Source: JARLGU01 sp036504535 (GTDB lineage Bacteria > Armatimonadota > Armatimonadia > Armatimonadales > Capsulimonadaceae). Taken from it: DNA of 64,000 bases. The first letter of the stretch is position 1. The number at the start of each line of letters is the position of its first letter. Both the position numbers and the translations under genes were made by a program. The notes beneath the pieces were generated by a model. That model ran no database searches, had not been told where the DNA came from, and saw only the letters and a program-made list of their open reading frames with translations. Shown here in pieces: positions 17,253 through 26,284 of this stretch. The DNA is taken from positions 1-64,000 of the forward strand of contig DASXUY010000042.1 of assembly GCA_036504535.1 (NCBI GenBank), in the 5' to 3' direction.

Positions 17253-17771
17253 CTAGCCCTCTGTCTTTCGTATTTTGACACCATAAGCGATAAGCAGGCA
17301 AGCCCAAATGAGCGGTAGCATCCCATAGGCGATGACCGAATGGCACCAGACTCCGCAAACAATCGCCAAAATTCCAACAATCAATCCAGGCCACATTGCT
17401 AGCGTTGCCGCAAACTGTCGATCACCCGAGATGTGAGTAGCGATGACGTCGCCAGTAATCCCACCAAGCAGGAAGCCGAATGGCCCGGCGCTCAGAAAGT
17501 AAGTGAAGATATCCTGGCCGTCTCCTAAAGCGGCTGGAAACATGACTGCGTCACGCGCATACGTAAGGATTGCAAGAACAATTGGTCCCAGGATGAAACC
17601 ACTGCCAGGGCCGACCCAGGCAGAGAGACGCGAACTGTCACCCCACGACTGCAGGTACGTACCGCAACGAGGGCACTTCACGGTGCCGTCATCAACTTCC
17701 TCTGCACAGTGAGAGCATTTCACACGAGTCGCCTCCATGGTGAAGTCAGTGCCGCTTAGGTGCTGAAGCAT
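17253..17771 (-). CDS. Zinc-ribbon membrane protein of unknown function
   Basis: A 172-residue protein (161 if the internal ATG at 17738 is used) with a zinc ribbon CSHCAEEV...CPRCGTYL near its N-terminus, followed by four hydrophobic segments. The zinc ribbon is four Cys in two CxxC pairs. Proteins of this plan are common and usually uncharacterised. Neither start has a clear ribosome site. It is followed upstream in the same strand by another four-segment membrane protein. Confidence 0.65.
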   Translation of the reverse strand: MLQHLSGTDFTMEATRVKCSHCAEEVDDGTVKCPRCGTYLQSWGDSSRLSAWVGPGSGFILGPIVLAILTYARDAVMFPAALGDGQDIFTYFLSAGPFGFLLGGITGDVIATHISGDRQFAATLAMWPGLIVGILAIVCGVWCHSVIAYGMLPLIWACLLIAYGVKIRKTEG

Positions 17772-17811
17772 GTGCCCGCTGAACTACAAATGTCGGGTAC
17801 GACCGCGTTGC

Positions 17812-18336
17812 TTATCGCGCATCCTCGTCCGATTTTCGATATTTCCTCGACAAGCGAACACCCAGGAAAATAAGCGCTGCCACCCCGAGCGCTACGAAAT
17901 ACCATGTTGGGTATGAGCTAGCGGGGTCGTCGACAATCAGTCTCGCGCTGCTGTGTCCCACTAAGTTACCAGTCGACCACGACCATACGACCGGCGCCGT
18001 GCTGTATGGCGCTTTCCGATGTTCGATCCAAACCGAAACGCCTACCCCAATAGCCAAAACTACTCCAGCCGCTATCAGCAGCGAGATGTTAACGGTTTTC
18101 TTCTTGTGCGGAGCGATTGCCGTGCCAACTTCGACCAACGCAACAATGCCCAAGAAGACTTCGCAAAACCCTTGGACCCACCCGTTCGGACCGAATACAC
18201 GCGAAATTACTTTGTACAGCAAATCGGTGAGGATAACGGAGCAAACAAAGGCGCACGGCAAGAGCAACGTCCACCTCAGCCAAGCGGGGAATACGTGCGG
18301 CAGCCTTGTGGAGTTTTGGTTTGTAGGTTCATCCAC
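17812..18336 (-). CDS. Four-segment membrane protein of unknown function
   Basis: A 174-residue protein with hydrophobic stretches near residues 20-45, 60-80, 88-108 and 145-165 and a basic tail (RLSRKYRKSDEDAR). I recognise no family. A GTG start is used; GAGGTG lies 6 bases upstream, which supports it. It sits in a minus-strand run with the zinc-ribbon protein and two ankyrin-repeat proteins. Confidence 0.6.
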   Translation of the reverse strand: MDEPTNQNSTRLPHVFPAWLRWTLLLPCAFVCSVILTDLLYKVISRVFGPNGWVQGFCEVFLGIVALVEVGTAIAPHKKKTVNISLLIAAGVVLAIGVGVSVWIEHRKAPYSTAPVVWSWSTGNLVGHSSARLIVDDPASSYPTWYFVALGVAALIFLGVRLSRKYRKSDEDAR

Positions 18337-18373
18337 TGTTGCACCTCACTTCATGTTAAGGGCTGCGTTCCCA

Positions 18374-19135
18374 TCACCTTGCTCCCGCCGCCTTGAGCAG
18401 TGCAGCGATACCGGGATGGCTACGTGCATAACCACGAAGAGTGCTGCCATTTTCTGTGGTACCCGCATTCACGTTCGCTCCATGCGCGATGAGGCACTCA
18501 GCAAGACTGGAGTTATTAGTCCTAACTGCGGACATGAGCGGTGTGTTGCCGCTGCCAACCTCAATGTAGTTTACATTGGCCCCTTTCGAGAGTAGAAATT
18601 CGGCGCTTGTCGGGTCGCGGACGATCATCAACAGGGCGGTTGCTGTGTCCGCGTAGACTTTTGGGATAGTTGACCAAATGTACTTGAGGCACGAAGCATC
18701 TCCAGATCTAGCTGCACCTTGAAGCGCCCCGTCTGTGTCGGTAGCTCCGTTTGCTATAAGATACTTAACGACCTCGATATTGCCTGAAGTGGCAGCGTTG
18801 AATAGGGCTGTCGATCCTTCGTTGTCCATCGCATTAACATCCGCGCCGTGAGAAACAAGGAACCTGACGCAATTAACATCGTCTACAGCCCACAAAAGGG
18901 GCGTGCCACCACTTGGATCTCTCACGTTCACATCCGCGCCAAGAAACACAAGCCCAGCGAGCTTGGGCAGCGTCACATGAGAACCCGTGCTTGACCATAG
19001 GTCGGCAAGCTCTCCACTCGCAATTGGGCGCACTATGAAAGCCCAGGCCATAAAGAAAAACAGGCCGACGACAATATACCAGGCTCGACGTTTGACAAAT
19101 TTTGCCCAGAGTAGCCTCAACACGGCAAGTCCCAC
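18374..19135 (-). CDS. Membrane-anchored ankyrin-repeat protein
   Basis: A 253-residue protein: an N-terminal transmembrane segment (AWYIVVGLFFFMAWAFIV, about residues 18-35) followed by ankyrin repeats from about residue 60, recognised by GADVNVRDPSGGTPLLWAV, GADVNAMDNEGSTALFNAA, GANVNYIEVGSGNTPLMSA and GANVNAGTTENGSTL. Ankyrin repeats bind proteins; the partner is unknown. The start is a GTG. The neighbour upstream encodes a second ankyrin protein, with a lipobox instead of a membrane helix. Confidence 0.8.
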   Translation of the reverse strand: MGLAVLRLLWAKFVKRRAWYIVVGLFFFMAWAFIVRPIASGELADLWSSTGSHVTLPKLAGLVFLGADVNVRDPSGGTPLLWAVDDVNCVRFLVSHGADVNAMDNEGSTALFNAATSGNIEVVKYLIANGATDTDGALQGAARSGDASCLKYIWSTIPKVYADTATALLMIVRDPTSAEFLLSKGANVNYIEVGSGNTPLMSAVRTNNSSLAECLIAHGANVNAGTTENGSTLRGYARSHPGIAALLKAAGAR

Positions 19136-19169
19136 CTAACGATTCCAATTTGGCGGCAGCCTGTTCCCA

Positions 19170-19796
19170 TCACTTTGCCCCTGCAGCTCTCAATACACCG
19201 ATCATCGCCCGATAATTATTAGCGTAGCTCAGAGAGCGTTTTCCACGCTCATCCACTATGTTGGGGTTAGCACCGTGCCGTAGAAGGTATTTTACACAAT
19301 TAAGGTGCCCTGTATTGACCGCAAGAGTTAACGCTGTGCAGCCCCATGCACTCTTGGCGTTGATATGCGCGCCAGCACGTACGAGAACCTGAAGACTGGC
19401 TAAACACCCACTCTCGGCCGCGTAGTTGAGCGCTGTCATGGCACAGATGTCTCGCGCCTCGATGCGCGCTCCCTTCGATATCAAGTATTTGACGCAACTC
19501 GGCGAAGGCGAAACTGCCGCCCACATTAATACGGTCTGATCGTCGATATTGGTCGCGTTTATGTTTGCACCTCGCCTCAGAATGGCCTGGATTTGGCGGA
19601 CGCTAACCTTTATTCCGGGGCGTGGCTGCGGACCGCTGGACGTATCCTGCCCTTCCGTCCACAAAGCGAACAACGCCGCATCCGCCTTAGCCTGCTGCGC
19701 TGGCGTGAGCTTGGGTGACGAGTGAACGCAGCTGCCGGTTCCCACGATAAGGAAACTGGCCAACATCACTGTGAATACCGTTCGGATAGTTTTCAT
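19170..19796 (-). CDS. Ankyrin-repeat lipoprotein
   Basis: A 208-residue protein. The start is set at the ATG of MKTIRTVFTVMLASF because it begins a lipoprotein signal with lipobox IVGTGSC; longer in-frame starts have no leader. Ankyrin repeats run from about residue 75: GANINATNIDDQTVLMWAA, GARIEARDICAMTALNYAA, GAHINAKSAWGCTALTLAV and GANPNIVDERGKRSLSYA. The protein should be anchored to a membrane surface facing the periplasm. It lies 34 bp upstream of the membrane-anchored ankyrin gene, so the two may act as a pair. Confidence 0.8.
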   Translation of the reverse strand: MKTIRTVFTVMLASFLIVGTGSCVHSSPKLTPAQQAKADAALFALWTEGQDTSSGPQPRPGIKVSVRQIQAILRRGANINATNIDDQTVLMWAAVSPSPSCVKYLISKGARIEARDICAMTALNYAAESGCLASLQVLVRAGAHINAKSAWGCTALTLAVNTGHLNCVKYLLRHGANPNIVDERGKRSLSYANNYRAMIGVLRAAGAK

Positions 19797-19975
19797 AACT
19801 GCACCGGAAGGGATAGGGCCTGCGCCAAAGTGGACGCCGCAGGAACTCACTTTGGCGCCATCGCTACAGGGTGCACACGAAATTCTTTCCCGTGTTGCGA
19901 ATCGTGGTACTCGTCTCAGCGAGTGGCAGATGGGTCGTTCCGAGTGCCCAACGGGTACTTTCAAGCTCTTGCGCG

Positions 19976-19995
19976 CCGTAGGTTGAAACCTACGG
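19976..19995. repeat. Perfect palindrome CCGTAGGTT-GA-AACCTACGG
   Basis: Nine-base arms around a GA centre, in non-coding DNA after the ankyrin genes. Short near-perfect palindromes of this kind are common as dispersed REP-type elements; no second copy was seen in the window. The wider stretch 19797-21014 holds no convincing gene: it contains this palindrome, an AT-rich block near 20265-20345 and the repeats below. Confidence 0.5.
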
Positions 19996-20472
19996 AATCC
20001 TGGGCCGTAATGCTACTGCGGGCTACTATCTGCATTATTACCCCTAAACGTGCTGGTCAACCAGCTATCAAGCACGTTCACCCTACAGAAATCTGCGCCC
20101 CATTGTCCGCCTATCCCTGCCCCTGGCCCAAGTTCCACGTCCCGTGGCTCCCGCCAGCAATCCACATAGTAGATTTCACCGACCCGAACCCATTCGCCTT
20201 CTCGATGCTCGACATAAGTGGGCTGTTCTCACATCTCTGGTCACAAACACTTCTCCATGAGCTTAAAATAAATATAAAACATATGTTCTTATATATGGCT
20301 ATAATGAGATAAATATATAGTACAATATAACTGTAAAGTCTCAAATGCACCTTGACAACGCGCACCCAGCGCCACATAGCCGAGCGACGCCCATCCAGGT
20401 CGTCGCCGCTCCCGCACACCTGGCCGACGATGGCATCATGCCCGTGCGACAACACTCCGCACGCCAAACCGC

Positions 20473-20689
20473 AGTCGGTGACCTCGCATCTGAGCGCAAC
20501 AACAGAGCCCCTGCGAAGCGGGGACAGCGAGCTTTGCGAGCAGGGTAACCAGCCCACAGTTTTGCGCAAAAAATAGAATCGCGTTGCGCAACGCAAAACG
20601 CGCAAAACGCACCTGTGATCGATCTCTACCCTATCTGACTCCCCTTCTCCTTATCGTAGGAGAAGGGGCCGGGGGATGAGGTAATCGCC
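20473..20689. repeat. Tandem intergenic repeat, unit 1
   Basis: Unit running from CGGTGACCTCGCATCTGAGC to GGGGGATGAGGTAAT. It contains TTTTGCGCAAAAAATAGAA, the perfect palindrome GCGTTGCGCAACGC, and a hairpin CCCCTTCTCC/GGAGAAGGGG (20641-20668). It is repeated at 20713-20937. Confidence 0.8.
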
Positions 20690-20712
20690 AATGTCCACGC
20701 GCTGCCAAGCGG

Positions 20713-20937
20713 CAATCGGTGACCTAGCTTCTGAGCGCAACATCATAAACCCCACTCGTGGGGTGCTGCGGAACGCACCAGGGTAATCCAACCCACAGTT
20801 TTGCGCAAAAAATAGAATCGCATTGCGCAACGCAAAACGCGCAAAACGCACAAAACGCACCTGTGATCGATCACGACCCTATCTGACTCCCCTTCTCCTT
20901 ATCGTAGGAGAAGGGGCTGGGGGATGAGGTAATGGCC
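20713..20937. repeat. Tandem intergenic repeat, unit 2
   Basis: Second unit, same orientation, with its middle replaced by ACCCCACTCGTGGGGTG and with one extra CAAAACGCA. Its hairpin is at 20889-20916. A truncated third unit, beginning at the CCCCACTCGTGGGG stem (about 20979), runs up to the 3' end of the GH127 gene. Confidence 0.8.
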
Positions 20938-21014
20938 ACTGCCCCCCGTCTCGCCAAGAGGCACTCGCTCATCGAAACCCCACTCGTGGGGTGGGGCGGC
21001 ACGCACCGGGGAGC

Positions 21015-22913
21015 CTACGCCGACACTACCGGCACCCACACCGTCATCGCGCCGGGTGCGCGGTTATCCCAGGCGGCGTACGGCACCGCGCGGACTCGCA
21101 CTGGCTTCAACGCAGGCTCAGGCGAGGAACGGTACAGCGCACCGTCCCACGCGGCGTCGCTGGTGATAACGCCGTCGGCGTCGAGAACGACAACTCCGCC
21201 CAGGGTGCCCTCGTCCCATGTGGCTGTGATTTCGCCATTTTCGGTCAGAAGAGCGCGACGAGCGCCGAACTCATTGTCGACGTCTTCGAGGCAGTAAACA
21301 ACTGGCCCGCGTTGCAGGGCCACACGACCTTGGTCGGCGACGACAGCGGGGTGGGCGGCAACCCGCTCGACTGGCATATCGAGGACTAGAGTGACCACGT
21401 CGCCTGCTGCCCACGTGCGAGACACGATGGCGTAGCCCTTGGTCAACTTCGCGTCAATCGGCGCGTCGTTGACCGCCAGAGTGTAGCTCTTGCACCAGGC
21501 GGGGATGCGGAGGCTCAGATCGAAGCTGGACGGTGTTTCGGGGGTCACGCTTATCCGGATTGCGCCGTCCCAAGGGTAACGCGTCTCCTGAGTGAGCGCA
21601 ACGGGCATCGAGCCTACCTTGGCCGATGCGCTTCCGGCGACGTAGAGGTTGACCGCGAGGCCGGACGGGCCCTCGGAGTAAACATAGTCGCCGAGCGATG
21701 CCAGAATACGGGCGACATTTGGCGGGCAGCAAGCGCACCCGAACCAGCCCTGGCGGTGGTGAGCGCCACGGCTTTCAAGCGGGTTCTCGTAGAAGAACTT
21801 GGAACCGTCGAGCGAGACGCCGCTGATGACACCGTTGTAGAGAGCGCGTTCGACAATATCGGCGTATTTGCCGTCGAGATCGAGGTGCAACAGGCGCTGG
21901 TTCCAGTAAACCAGGCCAATCGCGGCGCACGTTTCCGCGTACGCGGTCTCGTTGGGCAGGTCGTAATCGGCGGTAAAGCCTTCGTTGTGGCGCGACGAAC
22001 CGATACCGCCCGTGATATACATGTTTGCAAGGCAGAGGTGGTTCCATAGCCGCTCGCAGGCGTCGGACAGCTCGGTGTCGCCATACTCGCCGGCGAGGTC
22101 CGCCATAGCGGTGTAGAGGTACATCGCGCGTACCGAGTGGCCAGCAACCTTGGAGAGTTCGCGGACGGGCATAGACGCCTGGCAGTAGTCATAGTGCTTA
22201 GCCCAGTAGCCTTCCGGCTTTTCGCCGCGAGCGATAGCCTCCTGGTCGTAGTAATGGGGCTTGGCGCCGCGCTCGTCGACGAAGTACTTGGCGAGTTCCA
22301 TGTACCGCCGCTCGCCGGTGTGGCGCGCGAGCTTTACAAGTGCGAGTTCGATCTCTTCGTGCCCGCAGTAGCCGCGCTTCTGGCCCGGTTCACGCCCGAA
22401 TACGGTACCGATATAGTCGGCGAACTTGCGCATGATGTTCAGAAACCGGTCGCTGCCCGTGGCCTTTGAATGAGCTACTGCCGCCTCGATCAGGTGGCCC
22501 GCACAGTAAAGCTCGTGCCAGTCGCGGAGGTTGCTCCAGCGCTTTTCAGGTTCGACGACGGTGAAGTGGACATTGATATACCCGTCGGGCTGCTGCGCGT
22601 GCTCGATGAGGCCGATTGCTTCGTCCACCATCGCCTCAAGCGCGGGATCAGGATGGGACGCGAGGCTGTAGGATGCCGCCTCTAGCCATTTGGCGATATC
22701 GGACTCCCAGAAGATATGGGGAACAGGCTCCATCCCAGTCTTCCACTCGAGCTTGAGCGCATCGAGCCTCCCGGTGCTCTTGAGCTGACCATATTCGATA
22801 GGAAGCGTGACATTGCGGTTCGCCTCAATACGAGGCGACCAGAAGACATCGTCGATGACGACCCGTGTGAACGGCACCGGGCTGAACTGACTTGCGGAAA
22901 CGTTGTTGGACAT
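21015..22913 (-). CDS. GH127 beta-L-arabinofuranosidase (DUF1680 family)
   Basis: A 632-residue protein of the GH127 (alpha/alpha)6 barrel family. Landmarks are FTRVVIDDVFWSPRI at the start, IFWESDIAKWLEAASY, HELYCAGHLIEAAVAH, the AETC segment, and WFGCACCPPNVAR, whose cysteines (393, 395, 396) correspond to the zinc-bound catalytic Cys cluster. Family members release arabinofuranose from beta-linked arabino-oligosaccharides such as those of hydroxyproline-rich plant glycoproteins. The start at 22913 is chosen because GGAGAG lies just upstream; the longer frame lacks this. No signal peptide, so cytoplasmic. A divergent AraC regulator is the likely controller. Confidence 0.88.
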   Translation of the reverse strand: MSNNVSASQFSPVPFTRVVIDDVFWSPRIEANRNVTLPIEYGQLKSTGRLDALKLEWKTGMEPVPHIFWESDIAKWLEAASYSLASHPDPALEAMVDEAIGLIEHAQQPDGYINVHFTVVEPEKRWSNLRDWHELYCAGHLIEAAVAHSKATGSDRFLNIMRKFADYIGTVFGREPGQKRGYCGHEEIELALVKLARHTGERRYMELAKYFVDERGAKPHYYDQEAIARGEKPEGYWAKHYDYCQASMPVRELSKVAGHSVRAMYLYTAMADLAGEYGDTELSDACERLWNHLCLANMYITGGIGSSRHNEGFTADYDLPNETAYAETCAAIGLVYWNQRLLHLDLDGKYADIVERALYNGVISGVSLDGSKFFYENPLESRGAHHRQGWFGCACCPPNVARILASLGDYVYSEGPSGLAVNLYVAGSASAKVGSMPVALTQETRYPWDGAIRISVTPETPSSFDLSLRIPAWCKSYTLAVNDAPIDAKLTKGYAIVSRTWAAGDVVTLVLDMPVERVAAHPAVVADQGRVALQRGPVVYCLEDVDNEFGARRALLTENGEITATWDEGTLGGVVVLDADGVITSDAAWDGALYRSSPEPALKPVRVRAVPYAAWDNRAPGAMTVWVPVVSA

Positions 22914-22964
22914 GGATCTCTCCTTCGGGAGCGCTTCGGTTTGCGCCACCCGTAGATTTCCGAT

Positions 22965-23043
22965 ATAATATCACGTGTCTTTGAGTACGGGTAGGGACAA
23001 AACTACCAATAATCAGGATGATTCCGACATGAAATGATATTAT
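22965..23043. promoter_or_regulatory. Separated inverted repeat in the GH127/AraC divergent promoter
   Basis: ATAATATCA (22965-22973) and TGATATTAT (23035-23043) are perfect inverted copies near the two gene starts, in an AT-rich gap. The second ends one base before the AraC ATG. They could be paired AraC sites or promoter parts; AT-rich arms can arise by chance. Confidence 0.4.
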
Positions 23044-23044
23044 T

Positions 23045-23869
23045 ATGCCAATGAACCTGAGCATCGCGACCAGTATGCCGCTGATGGCTCTGAATGCGGG
23101 CTTGTTCGTTGCTCGTGGTCGCGGAGGGCGCCACGGAGAGCGGGTGATCGACTCCCACGAGCTGATCTTCGTCCAGCAAGGCCGTCTGTCGATGTTCGAG
23201 GGTGACGAGACATTCGTGGTCGAGGCGGGCCAAACCCTGCTTCTCCAGGCTGGCCAACGCCATGGCGGTGCGGAATCGTATCCAGAAAACCTACGGTTCT
23301 ACTGGCTCCACTTCCGACTGCGCGAGACCGGCATAGCTGCCGACAGCCATCTGAGCCTTCCGCGAGCCGCCACCCTATCGGAGCCCGAGAGGCTTACAAC
23401 CCTCTTCCGACGCTTCCTGGACGACCAGGCAGCTGGCACTCGCCCAACGGGCATCATGGACCTGACCGTGCTCCAGATGCTGCACGAGATCGCCCAACCG
23501 GCCAACCTGAACGCGTCCCACAGCGCCGCTGTGCTACCTGCCCAGCGCGCCGATGAGTACATCCGGGTACACGCCGCCGAGCCCATCGCAACCAGCGACA
23601 TAGCCGCCGCGCTCGGTTACAACCCGGACTACCTTGGCCGAGTCTACAAGCAGCTGTTCGGTACCCCGCTCACCGAAGCCATCCACCGGCGCCGCATTCA
23701 CGAAGCCAAGCAGCTCCTCCTCGACTCGCCCCAGACCATCGACCAGATCGCCACCACCGCAGGCTACCCCGACGCCGAGTACTTCCGCCGCACGTTCCGT
23801 CGATACGAAGGTATGACCCCCGGTGCCTACCGCCGCCTCTACGCTCGAGTCCACGTCAATTCGGAGTAG
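23045..23869 (+). CDS. AraC-family transcriptional regulator (cupin sensor)
   Basis: A 274-residue regulator. Residues about 25-100 form a cupin sensor (SHELIFVQQGRLSMFEGD, then LLLQAGQRHGG and FYWLHFRL). Residues about 165-265 carry two helix-turn-helix motifs (ATSDIAAALGYNPDYLGRVY; TIDQIATTAGYPDAEYFRRT) with FRRYEGMTPGAYRR at the end. This is the RhaS/MelR-like plan. Divergence from GH127 suggests it activates beta-L-arabinofuranosidase expression in response to an arabino-sugar. An ATG six bases downstream is an alternative start. Confidence 0.88.
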   Translation: MPMNLSIATSMPLMALNAGLFVARGRGGRHGERVIDSHELIFVQQGRLSMFEGDETFVVEAGQTLLLQAGQRHGGAESYPENLRFYWLHFRLRETGIAADSHLSLPRAATLSEPERLTTLFRRFLDDQAAGTRPTGIMDLTVLQMLHEIAQPANLNASHSAAVLPAQRADEYIRVHAAEPIATSDIAAALGYNPDYLGRVYKQLFGTPLTEAIHRRRIHEAKQLLLDSPQTIDQIATTAGYPDAEYFRRTFRRYEGMTPGAYRRLYARVHVNSE

Positions 23870-23919
23870 CGAGCGCCCGGGTTTGATGTTATCCTCCAAA
23901 TGGCGGATGCACGTAATAC

Positions 23920-23931
23920 TTAGACGGCTTA
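23920..23931. promoter_or_regulatory. Putative MarR operator, site 1
   Basis: TTAGACGGCTTA lies 14 bp before the MarR start codon. Its inverted counterpart TTAGCCGTCTAA lies 20 bp before the MFS gene (24527-24538); 11 of 12 bases match and AT-rich flanks follow both. Confidence 0.6.
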
Positions 23932-23945
23932 TAATTAATGAACCA

Positions 23946-24485
23946 ATGAAGAAGTCAGACGCGTACTACAAGTCAATCATAGGCATCTCATCGAAGGGCG
24001 AGCTACTCAAGCAGGCTACACTGCGCTATCCCTCGTTCGCTGCCAGCGCCCTCGATACTATCGCGAACATCCACCGGGTGTCGAAGGAGTGGGATGCGCT
24101 GACGTCTAGCAAGCTTGAGGAGCATAACCTGTCGCTAGGGAAGCTCTACACGCTCATCTACCTCGTCTCCGAGGAAGCCTGCGGCCGCGAGTCTGCCTCG
24201 CCATCCGATATAGCCGATGCGCTTGGAGTGACGCGTCCGACGGTGACGTCGCTGCTAGACGGCCTTGAGCGTGACGACTACATCGCCCGCCGCAGCAACG
24301 CCGAAGACCGCCGCACGCTTTTCATCGAGCTAACGGACAAGTCGCGTAAGTTCCTCGATAGCTATGTCCCCCAGCACTGCGACCGCCTGAACAAGCTGAT
24401 GGCCAAGCTCAACGAGGACGACCGGGCGACTTTGATGGGGTTGCTGGCGCGGATAGATGTCGGGGCGGTCGAAGGCGGCGAGTGA
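23946..24485 (+). CDS. MarR-family transcriptional repressor
   Basis: A 179-residue regulator. The winged helix is clear at about residues 65-135: SPSDIADALGVTRPTVTSLL is the recognition region and RRSNAEDRRTLFIELTDK the wing. The start is set at MKKSDAYY because the longer frame adds a non-homologous tail. MarR proteins usually repress adjacent efflux pumps and release DNA on binding a phenolic or other small ligand. The next gene is an EmrB-type exporter, and the same 12-bp motif precedes both genes. Confidence 0.88.
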   Translation: MKKSDAYYKSIIGISSKGELLKQATLRYPSFAASALDTIANIHRVSKEWDALTSSKLEEHNLSLGKLYTLIYLVSEEACGRESASPSDIADALGVTRPTVTSLLDGLERDDYIARRSNAEDRRTLFIELTDKSRKFLDSYVPQHCDRLNKLMAKLNEDDRATLMGLLARIDVGAVEGGE

Positions 24486-24526
24486 GTGTTCGGAGACGCG
24501 GAGCTCGCTTGGTCTCGCAATAATAG

Positions 24527-24538
24527 TTAGCCGTCTAA
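24527..24538. promoter_or_regulatory. Putative MarR operator, site 2
   Basis: TTAGCCGTCTAA, the inverted copy of 23920-23931, in the 73-bp gap before the MFS exporter. With ends TTAG and CTAA it is a partial palindrome, as expected for a dimeric repressor. Confidence 0.6.
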
Positions 24539-24558
24539 TTAGTGTTTGGTTATGATTT

Positions 24559-26187
24559 ATGGCTACCGCGATAACAGTTTCAAAGCCAACTTCGGCGGAT
24601 ATCAGGCCGGTTGATCCCGTCGATGATTTCGAAGGTGAGGGGACTGCAGCCGAGCGCTGGTGGATCCTCATCGGGTTGATCATGGCGGCAGCATTGGAGA
24701 TCCTCGATACCACCGTCGTGAACGTCTCGCTGCCACAGATGGCGGGAAGCCTGAATGCGTCCACCACCGAGATTGCATGGGTGAGCACCGCATACATCCT
24801 GTCCAACGTTGTCATTTTGCCGATGACAGCGTGGATATCAGGGAGGTTGGGGCGCAAGAAATATCTCCTCTGGTCCATCGTGATTTTTAACATTGCACGG
24901 TTCATGTGCGGGCTATCCCATAGCTTGGACGAGATCATCGTTTGGAGGCTGATTCAGGGCGCAGGAGGGGCGGCATTGATCTCGACCGCTCAGTCAACTA
25001 TTGTGGAGATCTTCCCGCGCAAGCAAATATCTCTCGTCCAGTCATTGTTTAGCCTCGGGTTGATCGTGACTCCGACCATTGGACCATCCCTCGGTGGATA
25101 TATCACAGACAACTGGTCCTGGCAAACGGTGTTCTTTGTGCACGTGCCTCTGGGACTGCTTTCGTTCGCGCTAGTCTGGCTCTTTCTGCGCGATTCGGTG
25201 CATCAGGACAAGGGGCAGGCCATTGATGTTCCCGGAATGCTGGCGCTGGCGTTTGGGCTGGGTTCGCTCCAGTATGTTCTCGAAGAAGGGGCGCGGTACG
25301 ACTGGTTTGAGGATGCGACAATCACACGCTTGTCGATTGTGGCGTTCGTTGGGATTGTTTTTTTCATATTTTGGGAGTTATCTCCGCGCAATAAGGTGCC
25401 CATCCTCGACCTTCGCGTGCTGAAAGATCGCGGCCTGTCCGGGGCCGTGATACTGTCGACGATTATTGGTTTTGCGATGTATGGCACTGTGTTTATCTAC
25501 CCCCTGTTCGCGCAAACCATCCTTGGCTTCAACGCTACCACGACCGGACTCACGCTCATTCCGGGAGGCATCGCTACGGCGGTGGCGGCGATGGTATGCG
25601 GCCGTGTGATGCAGAAGAATGCAGATGCGCGTGTCGTGATTGCAATAGGCATTTCGATCTTTATGGGGGCGATGCTTGTTCTCGGGAGCCTCAACTCGCA
25701 GGCGGGTGAAGCGGATGTCCAGTATGGGCTCCTGATTCGGGGACTCGGGCTCGGGATGCTCTTCATTCCGATCCAGATCGCTGCTTTTGCGACTTTGGAG
25801 GGGCGCCAGATTTCTCAGGGATCAGCAATATTTAACCTCGTCCGGCAGTTAGGAGGGTCATTTGGTATCGCGATCCTGGGCACATATCTTACACATATGA
25901 CGGCATTCCATAGAGCAACATTGGTGGGCAACGTTTACGGTGGCAACCCCGAGTTGCGCGACCGACTGCACGCGCTTACGGGCGTGCTTCACACGCATGG
26001 CGGCCTGGCAATCCCGCAGGCGAAGCAGGCGGCAATGGTGGTGATGGATCGCCTGCTGCAGAAGCAGGCGGTCACTATGGCGTTTTGCGACGCGTTTCTG
26101 TTAGTCCTCGTTGTTTGCGCCTTTGTGTTGCCAGCAATTCTTATTCTAAAGAAGGCAGCGGCAAGGGATATCGGGCCGGTTCACTAG
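24559..26187 (+). CDS. DHA2-family MFS drug exporter (EmrB/QacA type)
   Basis: A 542-residue membrane protein with about 14 hydrophobic segments. It opens with LEILDTTVVNVSLPQMAGSL, the D1 motif of 14-TMS drug:H+ antiporters, then WVSTAYILSNVVILPMTAW, GRLGRKK (motif A) and LGLIVTPTIGPSLGGYITD (motif C of exporters). The final third includes GLGLGMLFIPIQIAAFATL. It should export a hydrophobic compound across the inner membrane. No membrane-fusion partner (EmrA/HlyD) is adjacent. Regulation by the upstream MarR is likely. Confidence 0.9.
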   Translation: MATAITVSKPTSADIRPVDPVDDFEGEGTAAERWWILIGLIMAAALEILDTTVVNVSLPQMAGSLNASTTEIAWVSTAYILSNVVILPMTAWISGRLGRKKYLLWSIVIFNIARFMCGLSHSLDEIIVWRLIQGAGGAALISTAQSTIVEIFPRKQISLVQSLFSLGLIVTPTIGPSLGGYITDNWSWQTVFFVHVPLGLLSFALVWLFLRDSVHQDKGQAIDVPGMLALAFGLGSLQYVLEEGARYDWFEDATITRLSIVAFVGIVFFIFWELSPRNKVPILDLRVLKDRGLSGAVILSTIIGFAMYGTVFIYPLFAQTILGFNATTTGLTLIPGGIATAVAAMVCGRVMQKNADARVVIAIGISIFMGAMLVLGSLNSQAGEADVQYGLLIRGLGLGMLFIPIQIAAFATLEGRQISQGSAIFNLVRQLGGSFGIAILGTYLTHMTAFHRATLVGNVYGGNPELRDRLHALTGVLHTHGGLAIPQAKQAAMVVMDRLLQKQAVTMAFCDAFLLVLVVCAFVLPAILILKKAAARDIGPVH

Positions 26188-26284
26188 TCATGCTGCGTAT
26201 CGTCACCGGTTCTTCACAAATGGGGCGGCATACTTAAAGTACAGGCGCGGCTGATGCGCTGCATTCATCCGCAGGAGACCTCAC

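Noticed and set aside
20111..20605. 164-codon minus-strand frame
   Set aside because: Crosses the intergenic repeats and an AT-rich block, low-complexity product, no homology recognised.
20473..20937. Possible CRISPR array from repeated units
   Set aside because: Only two full units of over 200 bp with no short regular repeats or spacers, and no cas genes in the window.
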